Notes: generated by a model from the sequence alone, not told the origin. 64,000 bases of DNA from Candidatus Nitrosotenuis uzonensis (GCF_000723185.1 NZ_CBTY010000009.1:186001-250000); one strand, 5' to 3'. Numbered from the stretch's first letter, positions 41,934 through 50,134 are shown. Numbers and translations are program-made.

Positions 41934-42712
41934 AACAGACGGCTAGTTTCCTCTCTTGGTTTTACAGGATTTACACAAAGAGGCTAGAATCTGAAATCAG
42001 AAAGGGAGAGATACCAAACCATTTGGCAGTCATTCTTGATGGCAACCGTAGATGGGCAAAAAAAGCCCTTGCCGCAAGCGAGGTAGGACATCACATAGGA
42101 GCCGATGCTGTTGAAAATCTTCTTGATTGGTGTGAAGAGCTCGATATCAAAATAATTACGCTGTACGTGTTGTCCACTGAAAACTTGGCAAGGGCAGATA
42201 AAGAACTAGACTATCTTTTTGATCTTATCCATCAACGACTAGAGAAACTTTACAACGACCCAAGAATCCACAAAAACAAAATGCGCGTCAAGGCCATAGG
42301 AAGAACGGAGCTTTTACCAGATTTTATCAACGATGTTCTAAACAGACTGGATGAGACTACCAAGAATTACGACCGACATTATCTGAACATAGCAATTGCG
42401 TATGGAGGGCAGATGGAGCTTGTAGACGCAGTAAAAAAAATTGCGGCAAAAGTCAGAGATGGCACGTTGGAAATTAACGACATAAATAAAGAGACTGTGG
42501 AATCAAATCTTTACACCGCACATCTGCCACAGTCATCTCCTGATCTTATTTTAAGAACTTCTGGGGAGCAGAGAATGAGTGGGTTTTTGTTGTGGCAGGG
42601 AGCTTACAGCGAGCTTATTTTCATGGACATTTTGTGGCCAGAATTTAGAAAAATCGACCTGCTAAGGGCCATACGAACGTTCCAAAAGAGAAATAGAAGG
42701 ATAGGAAAATGA
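41930..42712 (+). CDS. uppS: cis-prenyltransferase (UppS family), no canonical start in place
   Basis: The enzyme adds isoprene units to make the long lipid carrier for glycosylation. The core LAVILDGNRRWAKKA, the central AIAYGGQMELVDA and the LILRTSGEQRMSGF and FMDILWPEF segments are diagnostic. The first canonical start, TTG 42023, would delete the conserved helix and the PNH motif (RIYTKRLESEIRKGEIPNH), which are encoded in frame upstream. The only good site is ATA 41930, overlapping the DUF373 stop as ATAA. I annotate from there (260 aa); from 42023 it is 229 aa. Confidence 0.88.
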   Translation: MKQTASFLSWFYRIYTKRLESEIRKGEIPNHLAVILDGNRRWAKKALAASEVGHHIGADAVENLLDWCEELDIKIITLYVLSTENLARADKELDYLFDLIHQRLEKLYNDPRIHKNKMRVKAIGRTELLPDFINDVLNRLDETTKNYDRHYLNIAIAYGGQMELVDAVKKIAAKVRDGTLEINDINKETVESNLYTAHLPQSSPDLILRTSGEQRMSGFLLWQGAYSELIFMDILWPEFRKIDLLRAIRTFQKRNRRIGK

Positions 42713-42718
42713 GCATTT

Positions 42719-43141
42719 ATGGTAGATGAGCGATCTTCTGGAATACTCTTGTTTCGCCACGAAGGTGAAAAAGTCAAGTTTTTGCTTTTACACTATCCGT
42801 CAGGGCATTGGGATTTCATAAAAGGAAGAATCGAAAAGAATGAGCAGTTAAAGGAGGCTGCCCTTAGGGAGGCACGTGAGGAAACAGGCATAACAGACAT
42901 AGAGTTCGTAGACGGATATGAGGAAAAAATTCAGTACAGTTATCAGTACGACGGCAAGACCATACAAAAGGAGGTTGTCTTCTTTTTAGCAAAGACAAAG
43001 ACATCAGATGTCATACTATCTGATGAGCATCTTGATTTTGTATGGCTCGAATTTGATGAAGCTTACAAAAAGATCACATATCAGAATGCAAGAACTCTGT
43101 TGGCAAAGGCAAGAAGTTTAGTTTTTGGTCAGATCAAATAG
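42719..43141 (+). CDS. Nudix hydrolase, diadenosine tetraphosphatase-like
   Basis: 140 aa. The Nudix box runs GRIEKNEQLKEAALREAREE plus TG, near residues 39-60; upstream LLLHYPSGHWDFIKG is typical of asymmetric Ap4A hydrolases. It probably cleaves Ap4A or another nucleoside diphosphate derivative. It begins 6 nt after uppS and overlaps pyrF convergently by 24 nt. Confidence 0.9.
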   Translation: MVDERSSGILLFRHEGEKVKFLLLHYPSGHWDFIKGRIEKNEQLKEAALREAREETGITDIEFVDGYEEKIQYSYQYDGKTIQKEVVFFLAKTKTSDVILSDEHLDFVWLEFDEAYKKITYQNARTLLAKARSLVFGQIK

Positions 43142-43849
43142 TGATTTGGCAGCTTGCTTTGGGTCTTTTGCTGCAAGTATAGTTCTACCGACTATCAGGT
43201 AGGATGATCCGGCGGCGATTGTTTTTTGTATGTCACCACCCTGTGTTCCTATTCCCGGCGAGTAAATCTCAAGTTTGTTTTTGGTTTTTTTCTTACAAAA
43301 CATCACAATTTCAGGGAATGTTGCTCCAACTATGATTCCATCTGTCTGCATCTTTATTGCCCACTTGAGAAATAAATGATAAAGTGGAGTTTTTTGCGAG
43401 TCTACTGGAAGCTCGTACGTAACTTTGGCCTCAGGTGAACTCATATGGCATAACGAGATTATGCCTTTCCTGTTTTTGTGCGCAAGGCGGACCAGATTTT
43501 GCAGGTTTGCAGGCCCCATCATAGGATTGACGATAACGGCATCAAAGCCCATGTCCCAGAGTGTCCGAACAGTAACGTTGTTGGTGTTTCCTATATCGTT
43601 TAGTTTGATGTCTGCAATGCATACAAGACCAGAATCATGTGCAGTTTTTGTTATTTTTTTTATCTGTTTGTAGCCAAGAGGAAGCAACACGTGAAAGTTC
43701 ATCTTGATGGCGCAGATGTATCTGCTCAGATTTCTTATATTTTGCAGAGTTTTTGACTCAAAGTTAGTTGCTTTATCATAATCGTTTGCAAGGATCAGCG
43801 GGCTCTTTTCTGATGCGAGGCTCCGAATTGCTTGCCTGTAGCTAGTCAT
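43118..43849 (-). CDS. pyrF: orotidine 5'-phosphate decarboxylase
   Basis: 243 aa TIM barrel of the archaeal/long type. IADIKLNDIGNTN near 79 is the catalytic Lys-Asp-Asp region (DxKxxD), and YSPGIGTQGGDIQKT near 196 is the phosphate loop. Produces UMP from OMP. Overlaps the 43842 gene by 8 nt. Confidence 0.95.
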   Translation of the reverse strand: MTSYRQAIRSLASEKSPLILANDYDKATNFESKTLQNIRNLSRYICAIKMNFHVLLPLGYKQIKKITKTAHDSGLVCIADIKLNDIGNTNNVTVRTLWDMGFDAVIVNPMMGPANLQNLVRLAHKNRKGIISLCHMSSPEAKVTYELPVDSQKTPLYHLFLKWAIKMQTDGIIVGATFPEIVMFCKKKTKNKLEIYSPGIGTQGGDIQKTIAAGSSYLIVGRTILAAKDPKQAAKSLFDLTKN

Positions 43850-44504
43850 AGCTGATTAGCGGATGCGTTTCTTTGAGCTTTATTATCTTGATGTAGGAAT
43901 AGCCATGTTCGTTGAGGTTGTCTGTGAATACCGGCACGTTTCCGTTATTCATGGCATACTTGAGGAACGGCTGCGACGGCTCAGAATCAAGTGTTACGTG
44001 ACAAAAATAAGACGGCCCGTCTTCATTGAAGTTCATAAAGACGCCCACAAACCATTTGTCCTTATATGGGAATGCAAAAAGCGGGAACGGTGCTTCGTCA
44101 TAGCCATAGCTCATCTTCGCTAGGCTTGCCAGATCCTCCAGTTCGATAAGTTCGTATCTTTCTTTGTGCTCATCTTGCAGTTGTTGCCTGAGCGAGGGTG
44201 GAAGTGACTTGATCTTTACTATTGGTGAATATAATCGCGTAGGCTCAGATATTGCGTCAACAACTGTGCAGTCTTCCTTGCCACTCTTAAATCCGTACGC
44301 AAGATAGTGCCCCATCTTTTCGGCAGGCACGTAGTATATTATCGGGCTTGTCTTTAGCAGGTCCATTTGAATTGAAAGTATTTTCTTACCGTCGTGCTCA
44401 TGTAGGAACGATATGCGCGGGGTACGCTCAAGTGCACAAACTAGGCGTGAAAATTCCAGTGTCGAGGCAACTTGAATATATTTTGGCGAAAGTGGTTTTT
44501 CCAC
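43842..44504 (-). CDS. conserved thaumarchaeal hypothetical
   Basis: 220 aa, mixed alpha-beta, no signal peptide or membrane helix, one Cys pair not in a motif. The sequence has a hydrophobic core pattern (ILSIQMDLLKTSPIIYYVPA) but no recognised domain. Likely in one operon with pyrF, as its stop overlaps pyrF's start. Confidence 0.72.
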   Translation of the reverse strand: MEKPLSPKYIQVASTLEFSRLVCALERTPRISFLHEHDGKKILSIQMDLLKTSPIIYYVPAEKMGHYLAYGFKSGKEDCTVVDAISEPTRLYSPIVKIKSLPPSLRQQLQDEHKERYELIELEDLASLAKMSYGYDEAPFPLFAFPYKDKWFVGVFMNFNEDGPSYFCHVTLDSEPSQPFLKYAMNNGNVPVFTDNLNEHGYSYIKIIKLKETHPLISYD

Positions 44505-44558
44505 AACCTCTGTAAAATAATTGACAAATTAAAGCTTATCAAAAATTTTTTGAAAAAA

Positions 44559-45560
44559 CTAACTTCGCAAATCTATAATGTCGGTCACGCCCGGCCCGGT
44601 GCCAATCAACGTCACAGGCACGTCAGTCTCGTCCTCGATTTTTGTAACAAATGCCTTTGCCTTATCGCTGAGTGTATCAAATGATTGTGCGTGTGCGCAT
44701 TCAGGAAAGAGCACGTCCAGTTTGGTCAGCCCTATTTGTGTTGCGCTGTTGAGCATGACTGCACGCTTGGCCATGTTGAAATTGAATTCGGCTGCACGTC
44801 TTTGCCTGCCTGTAACCGTGCCTATCTCCGCCCAGCCCCTAGCTGCTGTCTCCTCCTTTGAGAGCTCTCCCTCAAGCAGCCCTTCGCCCACGCGTGTTAC
44901 ATATGATTTGAATACCACCATCACATCATCTACATTTTTGGGGCCAAGGCCAATATCTGCGCATATTCCTGAGGCAGTCACATCCTTTGAAGTGACATAC
45001 GGATACGAGCCATGAAATAGAGATAGAAATGTGCCTTGTGTGCCTTCAACTAGTACGTTTTCGTCATGCTCAAGGGCCAGGTTGATTTCTGCAGGCACGT
45101 CGGCAAGGTACTGTTTTAGAGACGGGATGTCACGTGCCATCTTTAGCGTACGCATTGCTCTGTCTGCGTTTGCAGGTCCTGTGCCAGAGCCGGTGCTTCC
45201 AATCTTTTCCTTCAATCTGCCAGCCGAATCAGCATCGGTGTGAATTTTTTCTATTATACCTGTGTTATAGTCTACAAAAGTTCTGCTCGCTACATCAAAT
45301 TCCGATATCTCCTTGTGCAGAACATCAGGGTTTACTACCACTCCAGGGCCAATCATCAGTTTTGCTTTCTTGTTAAGAAAGCCACTTGGCAGCATCCTTA
45401 CTTTGTATTTTTTATTGCCATCTTCTATAGTGTGTCCTGCATTTGGTCCTGCGCCACCTCGTACGACAATTGTAGGTTTGTCTTTCTGTGCAAGATACGA
45501 GATTATCTTGCCCTTTCCCTCATCCCCGAAGAATCCTCCAACAATGACAAGTGATGGCAT
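44559..45560 (-). CDS. purA: adenylosuccinate synthetase
   Basis: 333 aa, the short archaeal form (bacterial enzymes have about 430). GGFFGDEGKGKI at the N-terminus is the GTP/IMP loop with the catalytic Asp; GGAGPNAGHT carries the catalytic His; VEGTQGTFLSLFHGSYPYVT is typical. Joins IMP and Asp; purB at 62635 does the next step. Confidence 0.95.
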   Translation of the reverse strand: MPSLVIVGGFFGDEGKGKIISYLAQKDKPTIVVRGGAGPNAGHTIEDGNKKYKVRMLPSGFLNKKAKLMIGPGVVVNPDVLHKEISEFDVASRTFVDYNTGIIEKIHTDADSAGRLKEKIGSTGSGTGPANADRAMRTLKMARDIPSLKQYLADVPAEINLALEHDENVLVEGTQGTFLSLFHGSYPYVTSKDVTASGICADIGLGPKNVDDVMVVFKSYVTRVGEGLLEGELSKEETAARGWAEIGTVTGRQRRAAEFNFNMAKRAVMLNSATQIGLTKLDVLFPECAHAQSFDTLSDKAKAFVTKIEDETDVPVTLIGTGPGVTDIIDLRS

Positions 45561-45646
45561 GTTGTTTCCAAGTTCTAACTTAATTTAAGCCAAGACGGAC
45601 TTGATCGCAGAGATGAATTTTTAATCTTGGCGATCTGAAAGCCTGT

Positions 45647-46108
45647 GTGGCAGCTCAGAACCATGCCGGGAACATAATTGTAAATCTAGCAAGTCTCCCA
45701 GACTTCCTTCGAAAACCCATTTTAAAGAAGAGAATGGACGAGTTCTTTACCATGTCAGTTCCAGACAGACATGAGGTCATCAATAACGCTCTTGCTGCTG
45801 GCCCCACCATCCCGTTTCCAAATTTTGCCAAATTATTCAAAACATGGCTTGAGATACTTGCTTCAATAGAGGAGGATAAAAGAGAAGTTATGTTCTCAAC
45901 ATACATTGGAGAGATATTGAAAAACCCTCAAAAGTTGATTCTGTTCAATCTCGACGGCATACTGGGAATATTCTTAGAACTTGAACAACCCAAGAAGGAG
46001 GCCATATCAAACACAATAAGACAGATATTTTCCAAGCTTACGGATCAGGAAAGAAGCAGTCTTGAGTGGATTATACCGCAGAATGCAAAGGCGCATCTTG
46101 GAATCTAG
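45647..46108 (+). CDS. conserved helical hypothetical
   Basis: 153 aa, GTG start, all-helical prediction. The repeating Leu/Ile helices (LPDFLRKPILKKRM, FAKLFKTWLEILASI) give it an MgtE-N- or HEAT-like look but no family is certain. Divergent from purA, convergent (4 nt overlap) with the 46105 gene. Confidence 0.7.
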   Translation: MAAQNHAGNIIVNLASLPDFLRKPILKKRMDEFFTMSVPDRHEVINNALAAGPTIPFPNFAKLFKTWLEILASIEEDKREVMFSTYIGEILKNPQKLILFNLDGILGIFLELEQPKKEAISNTIRQIFSKLTDQERSSLEWIIPQNAKAHLGI

Positions 46109-46383
46109 ACTTGAGGTTTGTCGGGCTTGCGATTATTCTCATTTGTAAAGTCAATAATATCCCCCTGAGGCGTGAGTACTCCGACAAAGATTTTCTCGTT
46201 CTTTTTTAACAGTTTTCTGTGCTCTGGAAGCGACATGTCCAGCCTCAGCTCGTTCATCACCATTATTCTGTACGTCTTCCATTCTTCCCAGCATTTGTTG
46301 CAGCATGGATAGGTAGAAGCCACAGGATCAAGCTGCTCAGAATCTGGGATCTCAGACTTGCATTTTGTGCAGTTTCTTGCCAT
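46105..46383 (-). CDS. small Cys-rich protein with YggX-like segment
   Basis: 92 aa. CTKC at 5-8 and CCNKC near 27 could bind metal. Then WEEWKTYRIMVMNELRLDMS followed by PEHRKLL resembles the YggX Fe(2+)-trafficking family (W-x2-W, NE-x2-L, PEHRK). It could protect Fe-S clusters, but the match is by eye and the added zinc-like knuckle is not in YggX. Confidence 0.6.
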   Translation of the reverse strand: MARNCTKCKSEIPDSEQLDPVASTYPCCNKCWEEWKTYRIMVMNELRLDMSLPEHRKLLKKNEKIFVGVLTPQGDIIDFTNENNRKPDKPQV

Positions 46384-46452
46384 TATCTACCGCACAAAGC
46401 AAATTCAATTTAATTCTTGGGCTAATTGTGGCCGTATTAGACACGCTTGGCA

Positions 46453-46695
46453 ATGAATAATAATCAAACGCAACAAGAACTTTGTGTGAAGATAAAATGC
46501 CCAAAATGTAAAGGAATTGCAGAGCTTGCATCAGATTTTTCTTTTGTAAAATGTGGACAGTGTGATCTGGACATGACATACGGTGAATATGTCAGATTTG
46601 TGGCTCATAATGATGTTACATACTCTGACATTTTAGGCGATTATGCAGGTTCTACTGAGGGTCAAAGTGCAGGCACGCTTGATGAATGGGATTAA
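46453..46695 (+). CDS. zinc-ribbon protein
   Basis: 80 aa from ATG 46453 (a TTG lies two codons earlier). CVKIKCPKC near 10-18 and CGQC near 34-37 form a ribbon; the C-terminal half is acidic (DILGDYAGSTEGQSAGTLDE). Unknown role. Confidence 0.7.
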   Translation: MNNNQTQQELCVKIKCPKCKGIAELASDFSFVKCGQCDLDMTYGEYVRFVAHNDVTYSDILGDYAGSTEGQSAGTLDEWD

Positions 46696-46725
46696 CTTTA
46701 AAATAAATAATTGCAAGTAACAGTG

Positions 46726-47361
46726 ATGGCAGAATTATTTTTAGAAAGTATTCTTAATCTGATCGGTTTTGTCGTAGGCCTTGTTATTGGAATAATTTCC
46801 GCAATAGGCTATAGAAACACTGGCAGTCCTACATTATTTAGGCTGACTCTTGCATTTCTATCAATTAGTGCAGGATTTATCATAATGTGGATAGGTCAGA
46901 TGGTCGGCACTTACACAGCGCCTCAAGAGGTAAGATGGGTGCAGACAGTGGGCATAGGAGTGCAAACCATAGGATACTTTTTCATTGCTTTCTCACACAC
47001 AATCAAATCATTTTTCCCAAAATCCAACTATCTCAGATCCATTGTAATACTGCCGTTGTTTTTGATTTCGTTCGTATCGATTGAGAACATCATCAGATCA
47101 TTTTCATTCATTTTGTTAATCTACGGTTCAATCGAAACTATAATGTCGTATTTTGAGAGCAGGCGCAGAACTGCTTTGTTTGTGGCCGCAGGTCTTGGCG
47201 CACTTGCGTTTGGTGAGTTCCTCGGTTGGTATTATTTTGTATTTCCACAATCTGTGCTAAATGTGGTTTCAATAACTGTCAAGATTGCAGGTCTCCTGAT
47301 GCTATTTGTACCTGTAACCAAGGTACCGCTTAAAAAAATCAAATTTGACGAGAACATTTGA
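46726..47361 (+). CDS. seven-helix membrane protein
   Basis: 211 aa from ATG 46726 (a TTG start five codons earlier is possible). Seven hydrophobic segments, with AGLGALAFGEFLGWYYFVFP as the sixth. No Lys in the seventh helix, so not a rhodopsin; the family is unrecognised. It follows the zinc-ribbon gene by 30 nt. Confidence 0.72.
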   Translation: MAELFLESILNLIGFVVGLVIGIISAIGYRNTGSPTLFRLTLAFLSISAGFIIMWIGQMVGTYTAPQEVRWVQTVGIGVQTIGYFFIAFSHTIKSFFPKSNYLRSIVILPLFLISFVSIENIIRSFSFILLIYGSIETIMSYFESRRRTALFVAAGLGALAFGEFLGWYYFVFPQSVLNVVSITVKIAGLLMLFVPVTKVPLKKIKFDENI

Positions 47362-47402
47362 GGCTAAATTTACTTCCGTGAGATGATTTTGTCAAAAAAA
47401 AT

Positions 47403-47747
47403 TTGCCCTTTAATATATTGGAAGATTACGGCAGACATAACTTGGTAAATTTGCTTAGAACTACAGTGTACCGCACCCATATGAAAATAATAGGAGATAT
47501 CCTTACCACGGCGCGAGACGACTTGCCAGACGAGCATGGAGCATCCATAACATATCTGATTCGCAAAGCAAACATCTCACATGGTAGAATATCCAAAATT
47601 TTGAATACCCTTGTATCACAAGGACTCTTGGAACAGACAAATTCCGACGGAGCCTGCAAGTACAAGATAAGTAATGTAGGTAGGGAGTTTCTCCAAGCAT
47701 ATAATACGTTTAACAGATTTGCAGACAGTTTCGGCCTGACAATCTAG
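47403..47747 (+). CDS. winged-helix protein (HTH_45-like)
   Basis: 114 aa, TTG start; the conserved part begins near YRTHMKIIGDIL. A winged helix with SITYLIRKANISHGRISKIL, NTLVSQGLLEQ and YKISNVGREFLQAY. It is a paralog of the 56658 product (YRTSMQIVADLL, ANLSHSRLAKFI). This family is expanded in Thaumarchaeota. The start is uncertain by up to 20 codons. Confidence 0.82.
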   Translation: MPFNILEDYGRHNLVNLLRTTVYRTHMKIIGDILTTARDDLPDEHGASITYLIRKANISHGRISKILNTLVSQGLLEQTNSDGACKYKISNVGREFLQAYNTFNRFADSFGLTI

Positions 47748-47824
47748 AAATCTTCTTCCTCTATTTCTTCATCTTCAGAGTCTTCAAATTCGTCTTCAAA
47801 GTCATTTTCTTCCTCTGAGCTCAT
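47744..47824 (-). CDS. possible 26-aa acidic micro-protein
   Basis: ATG start; 17 of 26 residues are Asp or Glu (MSSEEENDFEDEFEDSEDEE). It converges with the winged-helix gene. The clean start and biased composition suggest translation, as a DNA mimic or ribosome-associated peptide; composition bias alone could be chance. Confidence 0.4.
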   Translation of the reverse strand: MSSEEENDFEDEFEDSEDEEIEEEDF

Positions 47825-47907
47825 GTATGAAACTATTACCAGTCTTTATTTATTTTTTAGAGTACATTCAAACAGTATAATACAACAGAATGTAAATTCA
47901 AGGCAAC

Positions 47908-48429
47908 TTGGAATTAATTGTCACCTGTGCTAGGCATTTTGAAGGGGAGACAAGTAAAGAGATTGAGGGTTTTTTAAGGGAGCTTGGAGACAAATCTCCG
48001 GAAATAACGATAACAAAATTTTCAGGAATCATCACAGTAAAGACCACACTCTGCCACACCGATATAATTAAACACGTACAAAAAAAATTCGAGGAAGAAC
48101 CGTGGGCAATAAGATACACCATGAGAATAATACCAATGTTCCAAGTTGTAGAATGCGACATCAGCTCCATCGCAGATTCTGCAATATTTCAGGCACACAA
48201 AATGAAACCAGATGAGACATACAGAATTACAATAGAGAAAAGGGATTCAGACATTAAATCGTCTGAGATCATAACAAGCATAGCAGAAAAGCTGCCAAAC
48301 AGAGTCTCGCTTGAAAATTATGATTGGATTATTCTTATTCAGACGCTTGGCAATATGTGCGGCATTTCGCTGGTAAAAGACGAGGACGTTTTAAGCGTAG
48401 AACGCCTAAAGCGAGCCTCATTTGAATAA
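47908..48429 (+). CDS. THUMP-domain protein, Tan1-like
   Basis: 173 aa, TTG start. VTCARHFEGETSKEIEGFLR at the N-terminus and the THUMP core RITIEKRDSDIKSSEIITSI to ENYDWIILIQTLGNMCGISL match Tan1, the tRNA adaptor for ac4C12 formation in eukaryotes and its archaeal homologs. Converges with cgi121 (12 nt overlap) in a tRNA-modification neighbourhood. Confidence 0.85.
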   Translation: MELIVTCARHFEGETSKEIEGFLRELGDKSPEITITKFSGIITVKTTLCHTDIIKHVQKKFEEEPWAIRYTMRIIPMFQVVECDISSIADSAIFQAHKMKPDETYRITIEKRDSDIKSSEIITSIAEKLPNRVSLENYDWIILIQTLGNMCGISLVKDEDVLSVERLKRASFE

Positions 48430-48927
48430 AACTGCTGCCTTTTCCACCATCAAATCTTCGAGAGGAGAATCGGAAAGTACTGCAGAAAGATGTTTTTTTG
48501 ATATCCTGAATTGTTTTTTTAGATACGCGTGGTTTTTGCGAAAATCAGATTGTTTTTTTATGTATTTGGAGATAAAGAAGGACAAGTCTTTTGGAATTTC
48601 TCTCCCAATTGCAACAAGCATGAAATCGTTTTCTGACTCTATGTCAGATACCATCATTGCTTCAGATATCTGGGTAGTGCACGCAAAACGTAGCAAGATG
48701 TCGGTTTGGAGTTTTTTTGATAAAAGCAAGTCTTGTTTTTGCGCAAAGAGAGACAACGATATGATTTTTTTTGCATGTGTGAGGCTCAGAATACATTTTT
48801 GCGATATTCCTTCCAAGATCAAGTCAGGAAACCTTTCTCGAATAGAATTCAGAAAGCGATAATTCTGACCCTTTTTATGTATAATGTGAAACAACTGAAC
48901 AGAAAGACTCTCTGCTTTGAATTTCAA
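48418..48927 (-). CDS. KEOPS subunit Cgi121-like
   Basis: 169 aa, TTG start right after the TGA of the ubiquitin-like gene. The segment LQTDILLRFACTTQISEAM near 75-95 is the Cgi121 core. Cgi121 binds the tRNA 3' end in KEOPS, which makes t6A37. The Shine-Dalgarno GGAGGTG is formed by the Gly-Gly codons of the upstream gene. Confidence 0.8.
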   Translation of the reverse strand: MKFKAESLSVQLFHIIHKKGQNYRFLNSIRERFPDLILEGISQKCILSLTHAKKIISLSLFAQKQDLLLSKKLQTDILLRFACTTQISEAMMVSDIESENDFMLVAIGREIPKDLSFFISKYIKKQSDFRKNHAYLKKQFRISKKHLSAVLSDSPLEDLMVEKAAVLFK

Positions 48928-49188
48928 TCAGGCACCTCCATGGATTACTGGGATTATGCTCACAGTATCGTTTGTTTGTATCAATGTATTACGACCTTCA
49001 AGCGCCGAAGAATCAATTCCGTTTACTGCAACTAGGATATTTTTTGTGTCAAGATCGAGTGTGTTATTTGGCTTTATTGACAACAGATGTTCAAGTAGGT
49101 CACCTATGGTTATCGAATTAACATCAAGTATGATGCTTTCTGAATCAAACGATTTTCTTGCGCCGCCCAATAGTTTTATTGTAATCAA
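48928..49188 (-). CDS. MoaD/ThiS/SAMP-like ubiquitin-fold protein
   Basis: 86 aa beta-grasp protein with the C-terminus SIIPVIHGGA. VNGIDSSALEGRNTLIQTND to the end matches MoaD. Sulfur carriers and SAMP modifiers normally end in Gly-Gly; here an Ala follows, so trimming would be needed for thiocarboxylation. It lies between S17e and Cgi121, suggesting a tRNA thiolation or protein-tagging function rather than molybdopterin. Confidence 0.88.
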   Translation of the reverse strand: MITIKLLGGARKSFDSESIILDVNSITIGDLLEHLLSIKPNNTLDLDTKNILVAVNGIDSSALEGRNTLIQTNDTVSIIPVIHGGA

Positions 49189-49200
49189 ATCAGAATGCTA

Positions 49201-49614
49201 TCAATTGGATTCTGGAGCTTGGCTCTCCATGACAATTTCTTCCTGCTCAGAATCTATCTCTGATGTGTTTTCTTCCTCTACCTGCTCGGATGTCTGCTCT
49301 ACTTGGGCGGTTGTTTCTTCAATTTCTTCTGCCTGTTCTTCTCGTTCAGCTTCGGCACGTGCTTCCCTTTGTTGTTTTTGTGCCTTCGTTGCGGCCTCTA
49401 ATTTTATGTACTTTGTAATAAATCCGGCCATTTCATTTTTCAAGCCTTTTGAGCGAATAATTGCAATTTGATCCAAAATTTTTTTATTTTCTGTAAAATC
49501 TGTGGTAAACTCGTTCTTGTGTTTGTCAAGTACCTGCATTACAAGTCTTCTTATTCTATCCACTCGGTGGATTATTTGTGGGGGTATTTTATAGTTATCA
49601 CCTAACTTGCACAT
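49201..49614 (-). CDS. rps17e: 30S ribosomal protein S17e with long acidic tail
   Basis: 137 aa from ATG 49614; the longer frame to 49677 is not needed. EFTTDFTENKKILDQIAIIR and KGLKNEMAGFITKYIKLE are the S17e core. Normal S17e is about 60-70 aa; here a further 75 residues rich in Glu, Gln and Ala (EREEQAEEIEETTAQVEQTS) are added. Leads the operon with the ubiquitin-like gene 12 nt later. Confidence 0.88.
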   Translation of the reverse strand: MCKLGDNYKIPPQIIHRVDRIRRLVMQVLDKHKNEFTTDFTENKKILDQIAIIRSKGLKNEMAGFITKYIKLEAATKAQKQQREARAEAEREEQAEEIEETTAQVEQTSEQVEEENTSEIDSEQEEIVMESQAPESN

Positions 49615-49687
49615 CTGATGATGTGAGAAAATACATACATGAATTGCTGCAAAATGTTTGAATTTACCAGTAAGCAATACTTTGGTA

Positions 49688-50098
49688 ATGCAGTTTTCCA
49701 GTCAGAATCTAAAAGAAATTCTCAATACAACAAATGAAAGAGACCTGTACATTGTAGGCCACATGTACATTGAGAATATGCTCGATAGAATTTTAGAGAC
49801 AAAATTTAGAATTCCATCAAAAGCGCTTGACAGCACGCTGTTTACCACCAATTTGAAGATGGATATTTTGGAAGAAGCAGGTTTGATCAAAGGCAGAGTG
49901 AAAAAGAATGTAGAGTTGTTATTCAGAATCAGAAATAGATACGCGCATAAGTTGGCCCCAAACGAGCAGCGCATATGCAATTACATAAGGGAGCTCGATT
50001 TGCTTGGCGTTACAGTCAATACAAGTAAAAAATATGAAAAGTATAGAATATGCGTCATACGCACAGTTTCTGCTCTAAATAGAATATTGACAAGCTGA
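49688..50098 (+). CDS. MltR/HEPN-like protein
   Basis: 136 aa from ATG 49688. All-helical: RDLYIVGHMYIENMLDRILE, the GLIKGRV turn and LLFRIRNRYAHKL. The pattern is that of MltR-like/HEPN helical proteins, and RNRYAH fits the R-x4-6-H motif (RNxxxH) of HEPN ribonucleases. No partner antitoxin (MNT) is adjacent. Divergent from S17e. Confidence 0.7.
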   Translation: MQFSSQNLKEILNTTNERDLYIVGHMYIENMLDRILETKFRIPSKALDSTLFTTNLKMDILEEAGLIKGRVKKNVELLFRIRNRYAHKLAPNEQRICNYIRELDLLGVTVNTSKKYEKYRICVIRTVSALNRILTS

Positions 50099-50134
50099 CA
50101 ATATGTATGAATTATCAGATCGGTACATATTGCA

